From Nitrosomonas communis (GTDB lineage Bacteria > Pseudomonadota > Gammaproteobacteria > Burkholderiales > Nitrosomonadaceae), in NCBI RefSeq assembly GCF_024102715.1, contig NZ_JAGFJM010000081.1, positions 1 through 64,000 of the forward strand: a stretch of DNA of 64,000 nt. Reading direction: 5' to 3'. Under the pieces are notes generated by a model. The model made no database searches and was not told where the DNA came from. It was given only the letters and a program-made list of their open reading frames with translations. This document shows, in pieces, positions 47,033-55,898 of this stretch (its first letter is position 1; every line of letters starts with the position of its first letter). Both the position numbers and the translations under genes were made by a program.

Positions 47033-48429
47033 GCGCCTTGGGGTCGATGGAGTTGGGGCTGGAGAACCCATTTGACGAAACGGATGCGCTGTTCGGTTCG
47101 TTCAATCCTCCAGGACCAGGGATCTCTTGTGACGGCTCACAGTTCGAAAAAGCAAATTCCTTGGTGAGCGATACCCCCGTTCCAGGCCACTTTTACAAAA
47201 TCAAGTATGGCGGAGGTGGCCTTCTCGAAACGGCGGGACGCGCTTATGGCCTCAAGCCGAGCGCGGAACGCCTGAAGCGTGCACAAACCATCAACAGCCA
47301 TCCATTGAATATCAAATTCTGGCGGCCACCCGGAAATACTTTCGAACGCAAATATTTCGGGAAAGGCGTGATTTCGTTCTCGCCCCGCTTCACTTGTGGC
47401 AACAGGAAATGCTTCGCCACGATCTGGATCCCGCCGGTGACGTATGTCTACCCCTTCCTGGGTCTCGGTACCGCGATCGACAGTTTTGACGAGCCGGTCG
47501 ACCCCCGTCAGTCCCAACGGGAATGGGGCAAAGAAAGCGCCTCCGGCCGCTTGTCGGCTGGACGTCGTATCGATATGACGAAAGTGCCGTTCAGGTGGAT
47601 ATGCCGCTTGCGGGTGTATTTAGAATGGCCAAATGAGGAAATCAAACAATCCTTTGCGACCGGTACGCTCGTCGGTCCGCGGCACGTGCTCACGGCTGCG
47701 CATGTTTTTGATGCGAATTGGCAAAACGATCCTGCTACACCTGCCAAAGTAGTCGCCATCCATGTTGCCGCCGGCGCCGATGGCTTGCGAATTCCATTTT
47801 GGTATTCGAAGACGAAGCCTGATGATTGGCAGTCACACCCCAATTGGCGGTCCAGTCACTTCGACTCACGCTTCGATTTCGGCCTGATCAGGTTGCCCAA
47901 CCCACCCATCGCGTATCGAAGATTTAGTAAACTGAAGAACAAGACGCTAAGTTTCTGGGGCAACGCGGGAGAAGTAGACGGCACCTTCTTGCTGCCCGTC
48001 GATGTCTTACCCGAATATGGCATACGGACGCTGACTGGAAAAGCGCTCAATATTTGCGGCTATCGAAAAAATGACAACGGCCGGTCCATACTTCTTCCAG
48101 CCACGGTCAGAAGTGTGAGTTCCACTGCGGGAAAGCGGCCAGTCCGTCAACTTATTACCTATGCCGCCGATACCTCTCAAGGCATTAGCGGGTCTCCGGT
48201 TTGGTATTGGGATAAAAAATCAAAGAGGCGGTATCTGATCGCGGTTCACCACGGCGATTGCGGCAATTGTGAAACACCCCCTGCTTTAGATAGCTGCACG
48301 ACGCAATGGGTCGGCGAAGACTGTATGAGCGACCCCAAAATCGGCGTCCTGCTGACGCAGCAGGTGGTCAGGCAGGTACGTGGTTGGATAAACGAGGACT
48401 ACGACGTGAAGAGAGACATCGCCTTATGA
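47029..48429 (+). CDS. Trypsin-like (S1) serine protease with LysM-like N-terminus
   Basis: This is a 466-residue protein. Residues 1-30 include LENPFDE, a relative of the LESPFS motif in the preceding protein. Residues 54-95 resemble a LysM-type repeat (HFYKIKYGGGGLLETAGRAYGL). The protease domain (about 185-455) has the triad His225 in LTAAHVFD, Asp283 in RFDFGLIRL, and Ser387 in SQGISGSPVW. There are several cysteine pairs near the end. There is no signal peptide, unlike most bacterial S1 proteases. The start overlaps the previous stop (ATGA, 47029-47032). It probably processes products of the same operon; that is an inference. Confidence 0.88.
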   Translation: MSALGSMELGLENPFDETDALFGSFNPPGPGISCDGSQFEKANSLVSDTPVPGHFYKIKYGGGGLLETAGRAYGLKPSAERLKRAQTINSHPLNIKFWRPPGNTFERKYFGKGVISFSPRFTCGNRKCFATIWIPPVTYVYPFLGLGTAIDSFDEPVDPRQSQREWGKESASGRLSAGRRIDMTKVPFRWICRLRVYLEWPNEEIKQSFATGTLVGPRHVLTAAHVFDANWQNDPATPAKVVAIHVAAGADGLRIPFWYSKTKPDDWQSHPNWRSSHFDSRFDFGLIRLPNPPIAYRRFSKLKNKTLSFWGNAGEVDGTFLLPVDVLPEYGIRTLTGKALNICGYRKNDNGRSILLPATVRSVSSTAGKRPVRQLITYAADTSQGISGSPVWYWDKKSKRRYLIAVHHGDCGNCETPPALDSCTTQWVGEDCMSDPKIGVLLTQQVVRQVRGWINEDYDVKRDIAL

Positions 48430-49208
48430 TCATCGATTGCCACTGCCACGCCGGAATAGGTGATGGCCTAACCGGACCATGGGATACCCGGGCACCCTTG
48501 CAGAATTATTTGCGCCGCGCAGCGGCAGCAGGGATTCATCGCACGGTGTTGTTTTCTGCATTTCATTCGAACTACACCGTCGCCAATCAGCAAGTGGCGC
48601 GCATTGTGACGAGCAAGCCTGAGCGCTTTTACGGCTTTGCCTTCGCGCATGCTGAACGGGATCGAGGGCATGTGCACGAGCTGGTTGGCATAGCCGTTAA
48701 ACGCTACGGATTCGTTGGTATCAAGGTACACCGTCACGATGCTGCCATCACGCGGGAGATCTGTGCGGCTGCACGGGTCTATGCTTTGCCGGTGCTGTAC
48801 GATGTCGCGGGTGAAGTATCTGTTTGTGAACTGCTGGCCCAGGAGTATCCAGACGTCAATTTTATCATTCCACATCTTGGCAGCTTTGCCGATGACTGGC
48901 GCGCCCAATTGTCCATGATTGACCATCTGGTTCGCCATCCCAATATGTATGCCGATACCTCTGGCGTACGACGCTTTGATCTGCTGGAACAAGCGGTCAA
49001 ACGGGCAGGAGCGACTAAGCTTTTGTTCGGCTCGGATGGTCCCTGGCTGCACCCGGCGGTCGAACTTGCAAAAATCAAGGCATTGCGCTTGCCGCCCTTC
49101 CAGGAAAGCTTGATTCTGGGAAGAAATTTTGAAAACTTGATCAGCACAGCTTGGCGACGTAGGGTGATACCCACTGGCACACAGCTTGCGAAGCGAGTCA
49201 TCGAATAA
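48426..49208 (+). CDS. Amidohydrolase-2 family metal-dependent hydrolase
   Basis: This 260-residue TIM-barrel hydrolase starts at ATG 48426 inside the protease stop (ATGA, 48426-48429). The N-terminal metal motif is IDCHCHAGIG, a second conserved His is in VGIKVHRHD, a third in FIIPHLGSF, and the final aspartate in LLFGSDGPWLHP. The family includes decarboxylases and amidohydrolases. The substrate is unknown. It is the last gene of the eight-gene operon and is convergent with the sigma54 activator gene, 9 bases away. Confidence 0.88.
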   Translation: MIIDCHCHAGIGDGLTGPWDTRAPLQNYLRRAAAAGIHRTVLFSAFHSNYTVANQQVARIVTSKPERFYGFAFAHAERDRGHVHELVGIAVKRYGFVGIKVHRHDAAITREICAAARVYALPVLYDVAGEVSVCELLAQEYPDVNFIIPHLGSFADDWRAQLSMIDHLVRHPNMYADTSGVRRFDLLEQAVKRAGATKLLFGSDGPWLHPAVELAKIKALRLPPFQESLILGRNFENLISTAWRRRVIPTGTQLAKRVIE

Positions 49209-49217
49209 CCAAAACAA

Positions 49218-50600
49218 TTACAAAAATTGTTCGGTCTTATGGGTCAATGATCTATCTTTCTTCCAGTTTTGAACAGTGCGGTCAGTTACCCCTAAGAGCT
49301 GGGCAGCCTGTTGCGTATTACCGTTTACTTGCTCCAACACGATACGGAACGCCGTCTCTTCAGTGTTCCGGCTAATGGCCTTAAGTCCTACGCCGCGATT
49401 CAGCGCGATACGTATCGCACGTTCGAAGCCCGTGTCGCGCCATTCTTTCCAGTCCTCCGTCCACATTGGCCGATCATCTGGCGGAATGCAACCCACCGTG
49501 ATAGCACCTTTTCCAGCGTGACGACATAGCATGCGGGCAATGACTTGCTTGAGATCGCGCACATTACCGGGATATTCACGGCGCAACAAGTATTCCTGCA
49601 CGGGGGCATCCAACTCGGGTGGATCTTGATCAGGGTAGCTAACCTTCAGGAAGTGGCTGGCCAATGGCAGAATGTCCTCAGAGCGCGCCCGCAAGGGGGG
49701 CAAATGGCAGACATAACTGGCGATACGATAGTAGAGGTCGGCGCGGAATTCGCCGCGCTGAACCTGCGCCCAGAGATCACGATTAGTGGCACAAACCAAA
49801 CGAAAAGAAGTACGCTGCCAAGCGTTGCCGCCGACGCGTTTAAAGGTATGTTCCTGGATGACACGCAGCAACTGGGTTTGTAAGGTAAGTGATAATTCCC
49901 CTACTTCATCGAGAAACAGGGTGCCGCCGTTTGCCAGCGCAAACACACCGTCACGCGAGGATGCCGCACCCGTAAAGGCACCCCGCTCATGGCCGAAGAA
50001 CTCGCTGCCGGACAATTCCGGGACAATGGTCGTGCAGTCCAGAATGACCAGATCGCCTTTGTCGGGGCGGGGGTCCAGGGTATGGATGAGATTCGCCAGC
50101 AATTCTTTGCCTGTGCCACTTTCACCGAGGACCAAAACCGAAGCATCGGTAAAATGGGCCACCTCTACGACTTGACGCAGAATCGTTTTCAAAGCTTGGC
50201 TTTCTCCCACTAGCACATTCTGTACGAGGGGTGAATGCACCATGCGATCCACCGCCTCCCAGCGTTGGAGGCGAGAAATGATCTCGTGGATTATCGTATG
50301 CCATCCCGAACCCACCAAAATATCTGCGGCACCTGCTTCCAATAGCTGCCAGACGGCATCGCTCGGCATGGCCGCATCACAACAGACAAGAATTTGTATT
50401 TGGCCGTTTCGGCTCAGTTCGTGGAGCTGTTGGCAGATTTTTGGCGTGACTTCATTACTGAAGATCACACCAGGATAAGTGGAAAGATAATCATCATGGT
50501 CTTGTACATCGATGCCCTGCCGGATCAAAAGATCCGTCATTTCACGCGCAATTTGTTGCTGATATCCACTCAACCAATGAACCCAGACTTTGATAGCCAT
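49218..50600 (-). CDS. Sigma54-dependent transcriptional activator
   Basis: This enhancer-binding protein has 460 residues. Residues 1-115 resemble a receiver domain but lack a normal phosphorylation Asp (the site region reads LVCCDAAMPSD), so control is probably not by a simple kinase. The AAA+ domain has Walker A GESGTGKE (159-166), the sigma54-contact loop GAFTGA (207-212), and Walker B TLFLDEVGE. The C-terminal Fis-type helix-turn-helix includes NTQQAAQLLGVTDRTVQNWKK. The gene is convergent with the eight-gene locus, whose first gene carries a sigma54 promoter, so it is the likely activator of that locus. Confidence 0.92.
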   Translation of the reverse strand: MAIKVWVHWLSGYQQQIAREMTDLLIRQGIDVQDHDDYLSTYPGVIFSNEVTPKICQQLHELSRNGQIQILVCCDAAMPSDAVWQLLEAGAADILVGSGWHTIIHEIISRLQRWEAVDRMVHSPLVQNVLVGESQALKTILRQVVEVAHFTDASVLVLGESGTGKELLANLIHTLDPRPDKGDLVILDCTTIVPELSGSEFFGHERGAFTGAASSRDGVFALANGGTLFLDEVGELSLTLQTQLLRVIQEHTFKRVGGNAWQRTSFRLVCATNRDLWAQVQRGEFRADLYYRIASYVCHLPPLRARSEDILPLASHFLKVSYPDQDPPELDAPVQEYLLRREYPGNVRDLKQVIARMLCRHAGKGAITVGCIPPDDRPMWTEDWKEWRDTGFERAIRIALNRGVGLKAISRNTEETAFRIVLEQVNGNTQQAAQLLGVTDRTVQNWKKDRSLTHKTEQFL

Positions 50601-51002
50601 ATCAAACCTCCCGTACCCACTATTCTCGGATAGAAAAATAACGCTTAAATAAAGAAGGGAATAGAAGTGTGTTTATATCAGCCAGGTTCCAGAGGGGTTG
50701 CAATGAGCGGCGCGTTGTCCTGCCTCTCCTTGATAGTCGTGACGTCCATAGCCTCCTTCGCAAGATGAGTGTGGGAAAGTGAGAAATACTATCGCCTCGT
50801 GGCACGTAATATTGAGTCAGATATTGCCCAGGTGGCAGAGACAAAAAACCTTATACATGCCGTTTTAGGTTCTACTACGCCGATAGGTTATCGAAATACA
50901 CTCTTCAGAAAAATACGTGCAAACACGTAAGAGGCATACTCATTTGATGAAAGGTTTTTTGTGGACAAAGACAGGTTAAAGGTAATTATGTCACTGATTT
51001 CC
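50601..51002. other. Gene-free stretch between the activator gene and typA
   Basis: No coding frame is supported. It should hold the leftward promoter of the sigma54 activator gene and the rightward typA promoter near its end. One TGGCACG occurs at about 50,810 but lacks a matching -12 element. Confidence 0.4.
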
Positions 51003-51011
51003 TGATATAAT
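51003..51011 (+). promoter_or_regulatory. Extended -10 promoter of typA
   Basis: TG, one base, TATAAT at 51003-51011 is a perfect extended -10. No good -35 is present, as is usual for this class. Transcription would start near 51,018, about 40 bases before the typA ATG. Confidence 0.55.
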
Positions 51012-51057
51012 CCTTTGTTTTTTTACATCTTCAGCTTAATTCTTAGGGACTTACCAT

Positions 51058-52872
51058 ATGTCACGCCCACTCCGTAACATCGCTATTATTGCTCACGTCG
51101 ATCATGGCAAAACCACAATGGTAGACAAACTGCTGCATCAGGCAGGGACATTTGCCGCGCATCAGCATGTCGCTGAACGTGTCATGGATTCCAACGATAT
51201 CGAACGCGAGCGGGGTATTACAATTTTTTCCAAGAATTGTGCGGTCGATTACGAAGGAGTGCATATCAATATTGTTGATACACCAGGGCATGCGGATTTT
51301 GGCGGAGAGGTCGAGCGTGTGTTATCGATGGTGGATGGCGTGTTGTTGCTGGTGGATGCCGTGGAAGGTCCCATGCCACAAACGCGTTTTGTCACCAAAA
51401 AGGCATTGGCACTGGGGTTACGGCCTATTGTGGTAATCAACAAGATCGATCGTCCGGGTGCGCGGCCGGATTGGGTGATCAATCACACCTTTGATCTGTT
51501 TGATAAACTGAATGCAACCGAAGCGCAACTGGATTTTCCGGTGGTGTATGCGTCTGCGCTCAATGGTTACGCCACGCTTGATCCGAAACAAACTAGCCCG
51601 GATATGCGCCCGCTGTTCGAAACCATTCTCAAGCATGTGCCAGAGCCTACAGGTAATCCTGATGAACCGTTGCAATTACAAATCAGTGCGCTTGATTATT
51701 CGAGCTTTGTTGGTCGAATAGGTGTAGGGCGGATTACACGCGGCCGTCTCAAGCCAGCCCAGGATGTGATGGTGATGACAGGAAACCAAACACCCAAAAA
51801 AGCGCGCGTCAATCAAGTGTTCGGTTTTCGTGGCCTTGAGCGCGTCCCGCTGAGTGAAGCGTCAGCTGGTGATATTGTCCAGATCAATGGCATTGAAGAA
51901 CTCAGCATTGGCACTACCCTGGCGGATATCGATCACCCCGAGGCGTTGCCGATGCCGAAGGTGGATGAACCGACCTTGTCCATGACTTTTCAGGTCAATA
52001 CCTCGCCCTTTGCGGGCAAGGAAGGAAAATTTGTCACTAGCCGGCAGCTGCGTGAACGGCTGGAAAAAGAGCTGCTAACCAATGTCGCCCTCAAGTTGGA
52101 AGAAACCAGCGAGACTGATTCGTTCCTGGTTTCCGGCCGCGGGGAATTGCATTTGACTATATTGCTGGAGAATATGCGGCGAGAAGGTTATGAGCTGGCT
52201 GTCTCGCGTCCGCGAGTGGTCATTCGTGAAATTGATGGTGAAAAATGTGAGCCTTTCGAAGTGCTCACGGTGGATGTCGATGAGGAAAACCAGGGTGCCG
52301 TGATGGAGGCGCTCGGTGCGCGCCGCGGTGATTTACTCGATATGGTATCGGATGGACATGGCCGGGTCAGGCTCGATTACCGGATTCCTGCCCGCGGTTT
52401 GATTGGTTTCCAATCGGAATTCATGACCATGACGCGGGGCACCGGCATGATGAGTCATGTCTTTGATGAATATGCGCCGATGCGACCGGAAATCGCAGCG
52501 CGCAGAAATGGCGTGCTGATTTCTGCCGAGTATGGTGAAGCTGTGGCCTACGCGCTGTGGAAACTGCAGGAACGTGGCCGCATGTTCGTCAGCCCGGGCG
52601 ATCCGGTTTATGAAGGCATGGTGATCGGTATTCACAGCCGTGACAATGATCTAGTGGTCAATCCAATCAAAGGCAAGCAATTGACCAACATCCGTGCATC
52701 GGGCCATGATGAGGCGGTTGTATTGACGCCGCCCATTCAATTGACGCTGGAATCTGCCATAGAATTTATTGCCGATGACGAATTAGTGGAAATTACGCCA
52801 AAAAGCATACGCATACGTAAACGCCTGTTGCTGGAGCATGAACGTAAAAAAGCGTCACGCTCCGCAGCATAA
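51058..52872 (+). CDS. typA: Ribosome-associated translational GTPase TypA/BipA
   Basis: This EF-G-like GTPase assists 50S assembly and translation under stress. It has 604 residues. G motifs are AHVDHGKTT (G1), [11 protein letters not shown] (G3) and NKID (G4). Domain II, the EF-G-like III and V domains, and the BipA-specific C-terminal domain ([17 protein letters not shown]) are complete. Confidence 0.97.
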   Translation: MSRPLRNIAIIAHVDHGKTTMVDKLLHQAGTFAAHQHVAERVMDSNDIERERGITIFSKNCAVDYEGVHINIVDTPGHADFGGEVERVLSMVDGVLLLVDAVEGPMPQTRFVTKKALALGLRPIVVINKIDRPGARPDWVINHTFDLFDKLNATEAQLDFPVVYASALNGYATLDPKQTSPDMRPLFETILKHVPEPTGNPDEPLQLQISALDYSSFVGRIGVGRITRGRLKPAQDVMVMTGNQTPKKARVNQVFGFRGLERVPLSEASAGDIVQINGIEELSIGTTLADIDHPEALPMPKVDEPTLSMTFQVNTSPFAGKEGKFVTSRQLRERLEKELLTNVALKLEETSETDSFLVSGRGELHLTILLENMRREGYELAVSRPRVVIREIDGEKCEPFEVLTVDVDEENQGAVMEALGARRGDLLDMVSDGHGRVRLDYRIPARGLIGFQSEFMTMTRGTGMMSHVFDEYAPMRPEIAARRNGVLISAEYGEAVAYALWKLQERGRMFVSPGDPVYEGMVIGIHSRDNDLVVNPIKGKQLTNIRASGHDEAVVLTPPIQLTLESAIEFIADDELVEITPKSIRIRKRLLLEHERKKASRSAA

Positions 52873-52901
52873 GTTATCTTTCACCAACCTTATTTGCTGG
52901 C

Positions 52902-53546
52902 ATGAATGAGCGCACGCTGTGGTACATAGCTGATCCCATGTGTTCCTGGTGTTGGGGGTTTTCGCCTGTGATCGAGGCAATCAGGCATGAATATGGTGAG
53001 CGCTTGGCAATCAGGCTGGTCGTGGGCGGGTTGCGTTCTGGCACAACCGAACCGCTTGCACCCGAAAAGCGCGCTGAGATATTGCATCACTGGCATAGCG
53101 TACAGCAGATGACCGGGCAGTCCTTTAAATTTGAAGGCGCCCTGCCGCAAGGCTTCATTTACGATACCGAGCCAGCCTGCCGTGCTGTAGTCAGTGCTTC
53201 ACTCATTGATTCATCGTATACCTTTCCGCTGCTAGTTGCTGTTCAATATGCCTTTTACGCCGAACAGGCTGATGTGACACAAGTGGAAGTGTTGATTCAA
53301 CTGGCAGTGAGTGTGGGTTTCCCTGCTGCGCAATTTTCGCAAGTATTTGCCTCGGATGCGGCTAAACAAGTAACCCAACAGCATTTTCGTCAGGCTATTC
53401 AGTGGAGAGTACGAGGGTTTCCTACTGTTATCGGGGAGGATGCTGTCGGCTTTCATTTACTGACTAATGGCTATTGCACCATTGAAACACTACGCCAGCA
53501 CATAGATACCTGGGTGTTGAACACGAGGAGTTTGGGGGCGGAGTAA
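52902..53546 (+). CDS. DsbA-family (FrnE-like) thioredoxin-fold protein
   Basis: This 214-residue cytosolic thioredoxin-fold protein of the DsbA/FrnE/2-hydroxychromene-2-carboxylate isomerase group has the active-site-like C-S-W-C within DPMCSWCWGFSP near residue 14. Conserved features are the helical insertion and VRGFPTVIGEDA with the cis-proline near residue 170. There is no signal peptide, so it is not a classical DsbA. It may be an isomerase-like or dithiol oxidoreductase; the reaction is not known. It begins 30 bases after typA. Confidence 0.85.
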   Translation: MNERTLWYIADPMCSWCWGFSPVIEAIRHEYGERLAIRLVVGGLRSGTTEPLAPEKRAEILHHWHSVQQMTGQSFKFEGALPQGFIYDTEPACRAVVSASLIDSSYTFPLLVAVQYAFYAEQADVTQVEVLIQLAVSVGFPAAQFSQVFASDAAKQVTQQHFRQAIQWRVRGFPTVIGEDAVGFHLLTNGYCTIETLRQHIDTWVLNTRSLGAE

Positions 53547-53766
53547 TTTAATGCTTAATTTTTAATTTATCTCCAATTTCCCTAAGTTTAGCCGTGATTT
53601 GATCTTCTGATTAACCACCTAGCAATAACGGGGTGACGCTGACGTTGCTATTTGATTAGGATCGCCAGCTTTCTTGACGATCCAGTAACATGCTCTGATC
53701 AGGAATTGGTAAGTTTAGTCAGACACGGAAGAATTCCTTCAGTTTTTGCGTTTACAACTGCATATG

Positions 53767-54909
53767 TCATGTATATTTTGGCGCATACTTAGTTTCAAGT
53801 AAGCAATTCAATCGAATACTAATCCACCTGCGAGCAGGCATTTCCAGAGATCGATAGCTCCAAGCTGAAATCGGAATAATCAAACCTGTTAAACAGGCAA
53901 CGAATATCGCCGACCCCGGTATACTGCTTTGTAACGGTAATCCTGTATAGTATTCCCAATCTTTCTGTGCAATGAATTTGATGAGATAATGCCACATGTA
54001 AATTGAGTATGAAAATAATCCAATAGTATGAATATGGCGCGTTGCGAGCCAATTGCATAAAGAGCCACGATCTTCCCATGTAACCAAGACGATCAGTGCC
54101 ATTAAACTGATGGAAATAACATCGGGCACGCCAAAGTGTAGTGTCAGCAAAAGGGTAATGCTTGCTGTGATTTGAATGTGCGTTAAGCATTTCTCCGAGA
54201 GAGCAGAAATCGTTTGGCGGCCCAGGAACAACACGATGCCAATTGAGAAAGCTGATGTAGCGCGTACAACAGAGAAACGAAAATTCTCATCTACATCGCC
54301 ACTGGTAATAAGGTGAAAACCATAATAAAGCAACACGATACATAACAACGCAATCAAGGCTAGTTTTCGACTACCGCTATCCATGGTAAGAAGAGTCGCA
54401 AAGATCAGATAACAAAAAAATTCTGCGCTGAGAGACCATGATGGAAAGTTCCACGTTACCCAGTCAAACATACCCCAGGCATGAACAAGGAATAGATTGG
54501 CTAGCAGGGAATCAGGGCTTCGCAAGGAACCATCAAACACGCAACAGAATGTTCCATTCTGGCTCCAGCTAATCAATGCAACGGTGATAAAGAATAAAAA
54601 TACAGCTATAAGCGATATCAGGTGCAATGGATATATTCGGGCAAAACGAGCAATCAAATAGTGAGTAATGTCGCGAAAAGTGCGGCGTTCAGGATGTTCG
54701 ATGCCATAAACATATGACAATACAAACCCACTGAGGATAAAGAAAAAATCTACCCAGAGATAACCTTTTGCAAGAAAAAATGTCACTTCATCTGGATGAA
54801 TTGATGGGTGGAAAAAGGAACGAAAATGGACGAGGACGACTATCAAAGCTGCCAAGCCTCGTAGGGCAGTATGAGAACGAATCTCACTCTTGTTTGATAT
54901 CGGAGTCAT
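53767..54909 (-). CDS. Acyltransferase-3 family membrane protein
   Basis: This 380-residue integral membrane protein has about ten helices. It matches acyltransferase 3 (OafA/YrhL) by HTALRGLAALIVVLVHF near residue 13, with the catalytic-like H, and by FFILSGFVLSYVYG. Such enzymes O-acetylate polysaccharides or lipids. It appears isolated, with no glycan cluster around it, so the acceptor is unknown. The gene and its right flank are more A+T-rich than typA, suggesting possible transfer. Confidence 0.85.
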   Translation of the reverse strand: MTPISNKSEIRSHTALRGLAALIVVLVHFRSFFHPSIHPDEVTFFLAKGYLWVDFFFILSGFVLSYVYGIEHPERRTFRDITHYLIARFARIYPLHLISLIAVFLFFITVALISWSQNGTFCCVFDGSLRSPDSLLANLFLVHAWGMFDWVTWNFPSWSLSAEFFCYLIFATLLTMDSGSRKLALIALLCIVLLYYGFHLITSGDVDENFRFSVVRATSAFSIGIVLFLGRQTISALSEKCLTHIQITASITLLLTLHFGVPDVISISLMALIVLVTWEDRGSLCNWLATRHIHTIGLFSYSIYMWHYLIKFIAQKDWEYYTGLPLQSSIPGSAIFVACLTGLIIPISAWSYRSLEMPARRWISIRLNCLLETKYAPKYT

Positions 54910-55793
54910 AAAAAACCTTTCAGTAATAATTAATATCTTGCATCCTGTGATGGCAAGGTTTTTTTGATTTTTAAAAATGCATTAATTTAGCTTTGACAGC
55001 TATCACAGGTTGGTCGAATATTTGTTTATTTGAATCTAATCTCAGTATTTTGTTGTATGAAATTAGAATACCGATGAAAAATAAAACCTTTTGACTTACA
55101 GTCAGCTGGTAAGCGCTATCGGGCTAATTGGCTTATAGACAAGCGATCGTGATTACCGTATCGCTTCCATTGTCATTGCGCCAGGATCATCGGAAAGATT
55201 TCTGCTATTACAACTGCATAGAATGCAACTTGATTTCTATCCAATTGGCAAGAATCGTTAATAAGAATATTTCTAAAAGTATTATTGAAGACGAAGGTAT
55301 TAATTGGTCGCCGCCTTTCCAGCGACGATGCATGGACTTAAGAGCCTGTGGTAAATATGTTGATATTACGCTACTCAACACATAATTCTTGTTTTTCTGT
55401 CTTCTTATGAATTTAGATGCTAAATTTTCCAGGTTATCAAAATATATTGTTATCAATAAACTTACCTCCTTTTTCAAATAAATGTAATGCAACCATTTAC
55501 TTCTCCAAAATGTTTATAGAGGAGAGTCAGACTAAATTAATCTACTACTTATTCAGATAAATAACAACGAAAGCAACAGCTGCGATAACGGGTGTCATCC
55601 ACAAATATCAATGGTAGACTCCAGTTTGTGTGTAAGTGCTGAATGATCGAAGTCTGCATCAGAGATGTATAATATTTTGTTTTAATTGTAAATTTCGAGA
55701 ACTTGTTCTGATCATTCCTGTGTTGGATAACCAATCGAACTTTCAGTACATTCGGTCTCGATAAAAAAGAGTATTTATTTTTTCCTATATACT
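54910..55793. other. A+T-rich gene-free stretch
   Basis: Nearly 0.9 kb with no supportable gene. Short frames on both strands (for example 55128-55385 plus and 55208-55492 minus) overlap each other and show no family motif or ribosome-binding site. No tRNA, terminator or element end is obvious. It may be decayed DNA beside the acyltransferase. Confidence 0.45.
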
Positions 55794-55884
55794 GCCTACG
55801 GAGTTCATTCCCGTGTAGGCGTCAATATTGCCCGACTTGCCGGTTCATCGTGAATACGGAAACCGGGTCACCTAAGTCGGGGCA
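55794..55884 (+). promoter_or_regulatory. Structured 5' leader of the antiporter, riboswitch candidate
   Basis: Two hairpins lie directly before the ribosome-binding site. The first is GCCTA/TAGGC, extended by CGG/CCG (55794-55820). The second is a three-part nested helix: CCCGACTT with AAGTCGGG (55831-55838, 55874-55881), CCGGTT with AACCGG (55840-55845, 55861-55866), and CGT with ACG around a 4-base loop. The last arm ends 6 bases before a GGAGTGGAG ribosome-binding site. Structured leaders before cation antiporters include the known nhaA-I lithium/sodium class; I cannot verify membership. Confidence 0.5.
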
Positions 55885-55898
55885 GATGGAGTGGAGTC

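Noticed and set aside
49175..49190. TGGCACA-N4-TTGCG, a second sigma54-like site
   Set aside because: It lies inside the 3' end of the amidohydrolase gene and points at no rightward gene for almost 1.9 kb; probably chance.
50805..50825. TGGCACG before the activator gene
   Set aside because: No TTGC element follows at the required spacing, and it points away from the leftward activator gene.
55128..55492. Overlapping short frames of 85 and 94 codons
   Set aside because: They lie on opposite strands of the same DNA with no motif or ribosome-binding site; likely chance in A+T-rich sequence.
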